Shown here in pieces: positions 12,964-17,294 of a stretch of DNA of 17,294 nucleotides; positions within the stretch are counted from its first letter, which is position 1, and each line of letters opens with the position of its first letter. The notes beneath the pieces are model-generated. The model worked only from the letters and a program-made list of their open reading frames with translations. It ran no database searches and had not been told where the DNA came from. Source of the DNA: Dehalococcoidia bacterium (GTDB lineage Bacteria > Chloroflexota > Dehalococcoidia > GIF9 > AB-539-J10); NCBI GenBank assembly GCA_030603485.1, contig JAUVXS010000015.1, positions 1 to 17,294 of the forward strand, written 5' to 3'. Position numbers and translations under genes: made by a program.

Positions 12964-14238
12964 CTACGATGCAGCAACATTCTTTTCCCTGGTTACTATG
13001 ACCTTCGTTATCTTCATTCCACGCATTTCAGTGATAACAAACTTCAGGTTCTGATACTTAAACTGCTCGCCCTGCTTTGGGATCCGACCAAGCTGGTTGA
13101 GAATGAAGCCGGCTACAGTCTCATAATCACCGCTGGGCAAATTCAGCTCCAATTCCTCGTTAGCTTCTTCAATTCTGAATCCTCCATCCAGTTGAAAGGT
13201 GCTGTCGCCAGTTACAATGAAATCCTTTTCGTCATCCATTAGCTCATCCTGAATATCGCCGACAATCTCCTCGGTTAACTGTCCGAGGCTAACCATGCCC
13301 GCGATTCCTCCAAACTCGTCGACAACGATTGCGGCATGGTGCCCACCATCGCGCATCTCAGCCAGGAGCTCTCCCAGGTGTTTGCCTTCAGGCACAAAAT
13401 AGGCAGGGCGCACCAAATCGTCGATGGCACTGTCTTTGTCGGCAGATTCATCGGTTAATTGCATCAGCACATCCTTGGCATGTAATATTCCTACCACGTT
13501 ATCGGTATTATCCTTATATACGGGGAAGCGGCTATATCGTCCCTGGGTATAGAGATTCAAGAAATCGCTTATGTTTGTCCCTTGCTCCACCCAGGTGATT
13601 TCTGTTCTGGGGACCATTATCTTACTCACCGGGCGGTCGGTAAACTCAAACACCTTGTGTAACATCTCTGCCTCATTACCTTCCACTACCCCTTCAGCCT
13701 CACCTATGCTGATAGCTGTACGAAATTCCTCTTCGCTGATGGTCGGCTTGGGAATTTCGCTCTCTCCGACTAACTTGGTGAACCTAATCCCGATGTGGTT
13801 CAGGAGGTAAACCAGAGGATAGAGGAGGGTAGAGATTACTTCTAGAGGTTTAACATATCTTAGAGCTATTCTTTCTCCGTAACGAATTGCCAAGCTCTTA
13901 GGAACAAGCTCAGCGAAAACTAAGGTTACTATAGTGATCACGATGGTAGCAATAGCTACGGCCAAGTTCTCATTTCGGATTAGTGACACTGCTATGATTG
14001 TGCCCAGAGTGGCTACTGCCGTCTCAAAGAAGTTGATCCCCAAAAGAACTGTAGCGAGAAATTTCTCCGGTTGTTCCACAATCTTTGCTACCCTTTTGGC
14101 GGCAGGGTGTCCACTCTGAATCAGATGTTGTAGACGCAGCTTCTGCATACCAATGAAAGCAGTCTCAGCACTGCAGAAAAAAGCAGCACACCCAAGACAG
14201 AGGAAAAACAATATCACAAAGAGGCCGTTAATATTCAC
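12964..14238 (-). CDS. CNNM/CorC-type membrane protein (DUF21 + CBS pair + CorC_HlyC)
   Basis: This is a 424-residue protein with full family architecture. An N-terminal DUF21 membrane domain (1-160) has the SAETAF signature at 23-28 and AELVPKSLA at 109-117, with three to four helices. Two CBS domains follow (about 200-262 and 275-330; MVPRTEITWV, GRYSRFPVY, GILHAKDVL, VVDEFGGIAGMVS). A C-terminal CorC_HlyC domain (338-418) includes ETVAGFILNQLGRIP. Relatives (CNNM, CorB/CorC, MpfA, YqhB) export Mg2+ or control Mg2+ levels, with the CBS pair sensing Mg-ATP; the old name hemolysin is misleading. The start is GTG at 14238, with AAGGGTGAG about 8 nt upstream. A strong promoter at 14480-14508 leaves a long leader of ~235 nt containing a hairpin with a U-run, so the gene may be controlled by attenuation. 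Confidence 0.9.
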   Translation of the reverse strand: MNINGLFVILFFLCLGCAAFFCSAETAFIGMQKLRLQHLIQSGHPAAKRVAKIVEQPEKFLATVLLGINFFETAVATLGTIIAVSLIRNENLAVAIATIVITIVTLVFAELVPKSLAIRYGERIALRYVKPLEVISTLLYPLVYLLNHIGIRFTKLVGESEIPKPTISEEEFRTAISIGEAEGVVEGNEAEMLHKVFEFTDRPVSKIMVPRTEITWVEQGTNISDFLNLYTQGRYSRFPVYKDNTDNVVGILHAKDVLMQLTDESADKDSAIDDLVRPAYFVPEGKHLGELLAEMRDGGHHAAIVVDEFGGIAGMVSLGQLTEEIVGDIQDELMDDEKDFIVTGDSTFQLDGGFRIEEANEELELNLPSGDYETVAGFILNQLGRIPKQGEQFKYQNLKFVITEMRGMKITKVIVTREKNVAAS

Positions 14239-14300
14239 CCTAAATACTCACCCTTAGTAAACGACATGTGTAACCAGATTACTACCAGCTTTAGGCAAGG

Positions 14301-14324
14301 AAAAAGAAGCCGACTCAGCGTCGG
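14301..14324 (-). terminator. Possible attenuator hairpin in the CNNM/CorC leader
   Basis: Minus strand: CCGAC-GCTGA-GTCGG followed by CTTCTTTTTCC. A 5-bp GC-rich stem followed by a U-rich tract lies about 150 nt into the predicted leader and about 65 nt before the GTG. The stem is short, so the call is weak. The rest of 14239-14570 holds no supported gene. Confidence 0.3.
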
Positions 14325-14479
14325 AAAAGAAAGCTGAAAGAGCTAAGCAAACTAGAAAGGCTAATAAAAGCCAACTATCGGCGGCATCCACCTATTACCA
14401 CCCCCTAAGTCCCCTTCCCCACCAAATTGACCATCTTGCTGTCATTAACTCTGGTTACAATCAACATTTTATATAAGCT

Positions 14480-14508
14480 ATGATAGCATTAGCTGGCAAA
14501 CCTGTCAA
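14480..14508 (-). promoter_or_regulatory. Strong promoter of the CNNM/CorC gene
   Basis: On the minus strand TTGACA (14508-14503), 17 nt, TATCAT (14485-14480). The match is 11 of 12 with ideal spacing. Start of transcription near 14473. It is divergent from the truB promoter, whose -35 begins 27 nt away. Confidence 0.65.
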
Positions 14509-14534
14509 AACCCACGTCTCTAAACAAGCCTCGA

Positions 14535-14563
14535 GTGATAAGCTCCAGGTTTTCCGTTATACT
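14535..14563 (+). promoter_or_regulatory. Predicted truB promoter giving a leaderless mRNA
   Basis: GTGATA (14535-14540), 17 nt, TATACT (14558-14563), then 7 nt to the ATG at 14571. Transcription would begin at the A of the ATG. No Shine-Dalgarno sequence is present, in agreement. The upstream GTG that could extend the frame falls in the -35 box. Confidence 0.45.
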
Positions 14564-14570
14564 TACGGGT

Positions 14571-15209
14571 ATGGACAAAATGTTACTGGTGGACAAGCCT
14601 AAAGGGCTTAGCTCCTCCCGAGTGGTCGAGCGGATAAAGAAGAAGTTCAAGGTGAAGACTGGTCATACGGGGACCTTAGACCCCCTAGCTACGGGGCTTT
14701 TAGTTGTTCTCACCGGGAAGCGCACGAAAAGCGCCTCTGTATTTCTAAAGCTGGACAAGGCTTATGACGTTGAGGCTGTTCTCGGTGTCGAGACAGACAC
14801 CTTTGACTCTGAGGGAAGGGTTCTACAGCTAAGCGATAAAGAAATAACTAGAGAAGAATTGGAAGGGGTCTTAAAGGAATTTCATGGTGATATCTGGCAG
14901 GCCCCTCCATCCTTTTCAGCAAAAAAAATAGCGGGGCAAAAAGCCTACCAACTAGCCCGAAAGGGTATTAGCGTAGATATACCACCTAAAAAGGTAAGCA
15001 TTTATTCCCTGGAGCTCACGGAGTTCCGGTTTCCCCATTTTGCTCTCGCTTGCGAGGTATCTTCAGGATTTTACGTTAGAAGCCTTGTTCATGATATCGG
15101 AGAGAAACTCGGGGTGGGTGCTACTGTAGTGGAAGTTCGTCGCACTAGAGTAGGCCCTTATCATGTGGAACAGGCTACAGGCCTGGAGGAACTCCTGGGC
15201 GATAAGTAA
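14571..15209 (+). CDS. truB: tRNA pseudouridine-55 synthase, short form
   Basis: TruB converts U55 to pseudouridine in the T-arm of tRNAs. Signatures: MLLVDKPKGLSSSRVVE (4-20), GHTGTLDPLATGLL (31-44) with catalytic Asp37, PPSFSAKKIAGQKAYQLARKG (a KxxGxxAYxLAR-type motif near 111-131), YVRSLVHDIGEKLG, and RRTRVGPY. The start is placed at the ATG at 14571 (212 residues) rather than the in-frame GTG at 14535, because the family begins right before LLVDKP and because of the promoter geometry. Compared with about 300 residues in E. coli, the protein stops just after the catalytic domain and lacks a C-terminal PUA-like domain; short TruBs are known. It is not next to rbfA or infB, its usual neighbours. 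A strong hairpin follows the stop. Confidence 0.92.
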   Translation: MDKMLLVDKPKGLSSSRVVERIKKKFKVKTGHTGTLDPLATGLLVVLTGKRTKSASVFLKLDKAYDVEAVLGVETDTFDSEGRVLQLSDKEITREELEGVLKEFHGDIWQAPPSFSAKKIAGQKAYQLARKGISVDIPPKKVSIYSLELTEFRFPHFALACEVSSGFYVRSLVHDIGEKLGVGATVVEVRRTRVGPYHVEQATGLEELLGDK

Positions 15210-15242
15210 GTGTCCCTGAAAAAGGAAGTTTTTCAGGAACAC
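15210..15242 (+). terminator. Hairpin terminator after truB
   Basis: GTGTCCCTGAAAAA-GGAAG-TTTTTCAGGAACAC is a 14-bp stem with one mismatch, directly after the truB TAA. The U's fall inside the stem rather than after it, so it may serve both strands. Confidence 0.55.
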
Positions 15243-15282
15243 CAGATTTGTCATTGACATTGGGTTACTTTCTTTTGCGATA

Positions 15283-15670
15283 GTGGTAAACTCAGGCAGT
15301 TTTTTCCTGGCCTGGCTTTAAAATAGCTCTCTTTTACTCAAAGCGCATAAATTCTAACAATAGGGCCGTTCGACTGAGCTCGTTCTGAGCTTGTCGAAGG
15401 ACGCGGTCTGATAAATTGGGCAACTACAAAGAACTGTGGACTCCCCTGTCGTTGCGAGGAGCCGAAGGCGACGAAGCAATCTCGGTGGAGCAAGGAGATT
15501 GTAGCGCCCTGACAAGTAAGGGCTCGCAAAGACAATGCGGGCAAGGACAAGCCCCGCCCCTACGCTATTTTCAATATTTACCATTTCACGATCCTTCGCT
15601 TTGCTCAGGACGAAGGAAGGAATTCCTTCACGCCTCGAATAATTTTTCGGTTGGATTTTGAATGATTCAA
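15283..15670 (+). repeat. Long direct repeat, copy A, upstream of the NTF2-like gene
   Basis: 388 bp matching 16122-16470 in order throughout: GTGG(T/C)AAACTCAGGC, CCTGGCCTGGCTTTAAAATA, CAACTACAAAGA, GTCGTTGCGAGGAGCCGAAG, CAAGCCCCGCCCCTAC, GATCCTTCGCTTTGCTCAGG, CACGCCTCGAATAATTTT, ATGATTC. It differs by a ~40-bp palindromic insertion at 15367-15405 (TTCGAC...GTCGAA) that copy B lacks. It contains an embedded small dispersed repeat at 15448-15534. No gene is seen inside. Confidence 0.85.
15448..15534. repeat. Full-length small dispersed repeat within long repeat A
   Basis: Left end GTCGTTGCGAGGAGCCGAAG, middle GACGAAGCAATCTC, then GGAGATTG, right end GGGCTCGCAAAGACA. The left end is the inverse of the right end (TGTCATTGCGAG type). 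Its partner at 16249-16333 ends GCAATGACA. These two show how the halves found separately at 6771 and 6998 belong together. Confidence 0.65.
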
Positions 15671-15678
15671 ATTGTTGC

Positions 15679-15706
15679 TTGACAGCGTGTGGTGGGGTGA
15701 TATACC
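15679..15706 (+). promoter_or_regulatory. Predicted promoter of the NTF2-like gene
   Basis: TTGACA (15679-15684), 16 nt, TATACC (15701-15706), starting 9 nt after the end of direct repeat A. Start of transcription near 15713. The leader holds a small GGGAT...ATCCC stem (15734-15754). Confidence 0.5.
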
Positions 15707-15778
15707 ATTGTGCCAGTTAAAATGGGAAATCCCGGGATAGTATTTTGAGATCCCAAAAAGGAAAAGGAGGAAAAGGAT

Positions 15779-16087
15779 ATGGCTAGCAACCAAGAAATTC
15801 TCAAGAAGTATATGGAGCTCGTGGAGAAGCGCGACCTCGACGCCGCTATGGACCTTGTGACCGATGATATCACCGCTGTCGTACCGATGCAGCCTACCGC
15901 GACGGGAAAGGAGGCGGTTAAGACCGGTCTGCAAAATATGCCTGCAGGGCCCAAGCTGGAGTGGAGCGAACCAGCGGAGGAAGGCGATACCCTTAAAATG
16001 AGTGCCTCCTCAGCTTTTGGGCGACTGACCCTGATTGCCACTTTTAGCGGCGACAAGATAAGCAAATTCGAAATAAAAATGGGCTGA
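15779..16087 (+). CDS. Small NTF2-like (SnoaL-type) protein
   Basis: This is a 102-residue protein. The opening NQEILKKYMELVEKRDLDAAMDLVTDDITAVVP has the helix-helix-strand pattern of NTF2/SnoaL folds (a cone-shaped pocket protein), followed by GKEAVKTGLQNM and beta strands ending FSGDKISKFEIKMG. Members include polyketide cyclases, ketosteroid isomerases, epoxide hydrolases and non-enzymatic pocket proteins; catalytic residues cannot be assigned here. It is slightly short for the fold (about 120-140). It has no signal peptide or membrane segment. The start is firm: AGGAGG 8 nt before the ATG, in a purine-rich run. It is a single gene set between two long direct repeats with its own promoter, an arrangement that suggests a mobile or duplicable cassette. 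Confidence 0.75.
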   Translation: MASNQEILKKYMELVEKRDLDAAMDLVTDDITAVVPMQPTATGKEAVKTGLQNMPAGPKLEWSEPAEEGDTLKMSASSAFGRLTLIATFSGDKISKFEIKMG

Positions 16088-16121
16088 CCCTTAAGTTTAG
16101 CCAGTATTTATCCTTGGTCTG

Positions 16122-16470
16122 GTGGCAAACTCAGGCGGGGTTTCTCCTGGCCTGGCTTTAAAATAGCTCTCTTTTACCCAGAACGCGAAAATTCTAGCAA
16201 CGGGGCCCTGATTTGATTGGGACAACTACAAAGACCTGTGGCCTATCTGTCGTTGCGAGGAGCCGAAGGCGAGGAAGAAATCTCGGTGTAGCAGGGAGAT
16301 TGCCGCGCCGACAAGTCGGGGCTAGCAATGACAAAGTTGGTGGGTACAAGCCCCGCCCCTACCGTATTTTCAGTGTTTACCATTTCGCGATCCTTCGCTT
16401 TGCTCAGGACGAGGGAAGGAATTTCTTCACGCCTCGAATAATTTTCCGGTTAGATTATAGATGATTCGAA
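16122..16470 (+). repeat. Long direct repeat, copy B, downstream of the NTF2-like gene
   Basis: 349 bp, same orientation and order of blocks as copy A (15283-15670), lacking the TTCGAC...GTCGAA insertion. It contains the small dispersed repeat at 16249-16333. It fills most of the gap 16088-16515; nothing else is seen there except the GGGCAA-TAGACG-TTGCCC hairpin at 16473-16490. Confidence 0.85.
16249..16333. repeat. Full-length small dispersed repeat within long repeat B
   Basis: GTCGTTGCGAGGAGCCGAAG, GAAATCTCGG, GGGAGATTGCCGCG, GACAAGTCGGGGCTAGCA, ATGACA. The inner palindrome CGACAAGTCG and the inverted ends could fold as a cruciform or RNA hairpin. Confidence 0.65.
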
Positions 16471-16478
16471 TCGGGCAA

Positions 16479-16507
16479 TAGACGTTGCCCCCATTTCTTG
16501 TTATATT
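16479..16507 (+). promoter_or_regulatory. Predicted argJ promoter, near-leaderless
   Basis: TAGACG (16479-16484, 4 of 6), 17 nt, TATATT (16502-16507, 5 of 6), then 8 nt to the ATG. The hairpin GGGCAA-TAGACG-TTGCCC (16473-16490) has the -35 as its loop, so it could also be an operator. Confidence 0.4.
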
Positions 16508-16515
16508 GGAATTCT

Positions 16516-17294
16516 ATGTTTGATTTAATTCCTTCGGGCAGTGTTGGTTCAGCTGTGGGATTCCTGGCTGGGGCGGTGCATGCTGGAATAAAGAGTAAAG
16601 ACGAGCTTGATTTAGCTATTCTTTGCTCCGAAGTGCCCTGCACGGCTGCCGGCGTTTTTACTACCAGCCAGATTAAATCGGCTCCGGTTATTCTATCCCA
16701 GAGGTGTATGGCCAAAGGGCAGGCGCAGGCTATAGTGGTAAATTCCGGTTGTGCCAATGCTTGCATGGGTAGGCAGGGACTGGCCGATGCCATGGAAATG
16801 GTAGATCTGGCGGCAGCCAGGCTAGGCTTAAGCCCCGAACATATTCTGGTAGCCAGTACCGGTGTCATTGGTGTGCCCTTGCCCATAGATAAAATCAGGA
16901 CTGGAATTCCTGAGATAAAGCCAACCAGAGGAGGAGGTCACGATTTTTGTCGGGCAATAATGACCACGGATACCAGACCCAAAGAGCTGGCCGTCCAGGT
17001 AGATTCAAAAGGAATTAAGTTCACCATTGGTGGGGTGGCTAAAGGCATAGGTATGATTCATCCCAACATGGCTACCATGCTTTGTTTTATCGCCACCGAT
17101 GCTGTGGTGAGTACTGATTTCCTGCAGGCAGCATTACAAAAGGCGGTGGACTGCTCTTTCAACATGGTAAGTATTGATGGCGATACCAGCCCCAACGATT
17201 GTGCATTCCTATTGGCCAACGGCTTAGCGGGTAACGAACCTGTTGACTTCGATAATGGCGGCGATTTCCAGGAAGCCTTAACTGCGGTTTGCAC
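16516..17294 (+). CDS. argJ: Ornithine/glutamate N-acetyltransferase, 3' end cut by window edge
   Basis: ArgJ transfers the acetyl group from N-acetylornithine to glutamate in the cyclic arginine pathway; bifunctional forms also use acetyl-CoA. The first 259 residues are present. VPCTAAGVFTTSQIKSAPV (40-58), NSGCANAC (76-83), STGVIGVPLP (114-123, with the oxyanion-hole Thr-Gly), IMTTDTRPKE (148-157), KGIGMIHPNMATML (176-189) and SIDGDTSPND (219-228) are all family signatures. The precursor cleaves itself before Thr187 (PNMA|TML), which then acts as nucleophile; that residue is intact. The family's usual length is about 400, so roughly 140 residues lie outside. The ATG lacks a ribosome site and has a -10-like box 8 nt upstream. 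It directly follows long repeat B. Other arg genes may follow to the right, but none can be seen. Confidence 0.93.
   Translation, partial: MFDLIPSGSVGSAVGFLAGAVHAGIKSKDELDLAILCSEVPCTAAGVFTTSQIKSAPVILSQRCMAKGQAQAIVVNSGCANACMGRQGLADAMEMVDLAAARLGLSPEHILVASTGVIGVPLPIDKIRTGIPEIKPTRGGGHDFCRAIMTTDTRPKELAVQVDSKGIKFTIGGVAKGIGMIHPNMATMLCFIATDAVVSTDFLQAALQKAVDCSFNMVSIDGDTSPNDCAFLLANGLAGNEPVDFDNGGDFQEALTAVC

Noticed and set aside
14262..14476. Open plus-strand frame with a Lys/Glu/Ala-rich stretch (GKEKEADSASEKKAERAKQ)
   Set aside because: It has no ATG, GTG or TTG start in frame before the stretch and lies over the leader of the CNNM/CorC gene. It could be the relic tail of a lost gene, but there is no support beyond composition.
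14535..14570. Longer truB with a 12-residue N-terminal extension from GTG
   Set aside because: The family begins just before LLVDKP, and the GTG lies in the predicted -35 box.
15338..15661. Several 70-80-codon frames in long repeat A
   Set aside because: They consist of repeat-derived peptides (for example FDKLRTS and DPSLCSGRRKE types), have no ribosome sites, and the repeat copy B breaks them.
16460..16490. GATTCGAATC, which recalls a tRNA T-arm
   Set aside because: No acceptor stem, anticodon arm or D-arm can be built around it. It is the end of direct repeat B.
16455..16886. 143-codon minus-strand frame at the right end, and another at 17058-17294
   Set aside because: Both are antisense to argJ, whose catalytic motifs are unmistakable on the plus strand.

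Overview
The window looks like a chromosomal segment of an uncultured bacterium with roughly even base composition. The style (TTG and GTG starts, a short TruB, a tilS-Smr pair, crowded dispersed palindromic repeats) would fit Chloroflexota/Dehalococcoidia, but this is inferred from style and not from any marker gene. Both ends cut through genes: a U32-peptidase-like gene at the left and argJ at the right.

Layout. (1) 2-2305: the end of a U32-like Fe-S protein faces a minus-strand acyl-CoA-synthetase-like gene whose ATP-binding loop, hinge motif and catalytic lysine are all altered. A well-formed ribosome site and ATG just after that gene open only a 21-codon frame. (2) 2668-7816: an envelope locus. 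It holds a two-helix membrane protein (+), then on the minus strand a 702-residue surface protein with Ig/IPT-like modules, a 55-residue membrane protein and a membrane protein with an exact 27-residue repeat, and further right a secreted protein with a 47-residue repeat behind a structured leader. (3) 8201-9364: a radical SAM protein of the spore-photoproduct-lyase-like type. (4) 9414-14238, all minus: a CNNM/CorC-type membrane protein, a histidine phosphatase, TilS, a stand-alone Smr domain that overlaps tilS by 4 nt, and a coiled-coil protein. (5) 14571-17294, all plus: a short TruB, a small NTF2-like protein, and argJ. The NTF2-like gene sits between two ~350-390 bp direct repeats.

The strongest unusual theme is the repeats. 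A family of small elements with TGTCATT.../...AATGACA ends and GCAATCTC-type cores occurs in at least ten places. Three have landed inside tilS without breaking its frame, and one of those has grown into a 21-bp tandem array that encodes heptapeptides. In other places the elements lie next to a ribosome site, split each other, or form part of the long direct repeats.

A second theme is transcription. Several good sigma-70-type promoters can be read (TTGACA/TATACT class). Three genes (truB, argJ and the radical SAM gene) have a -10-like hexamer only 6-8 nt before the start codon and no Shine-Dalgarno site, which suggests leaderless mRNAs. No CRISPR array, rRNA, tRNA, transposase or complete defence system was seen.
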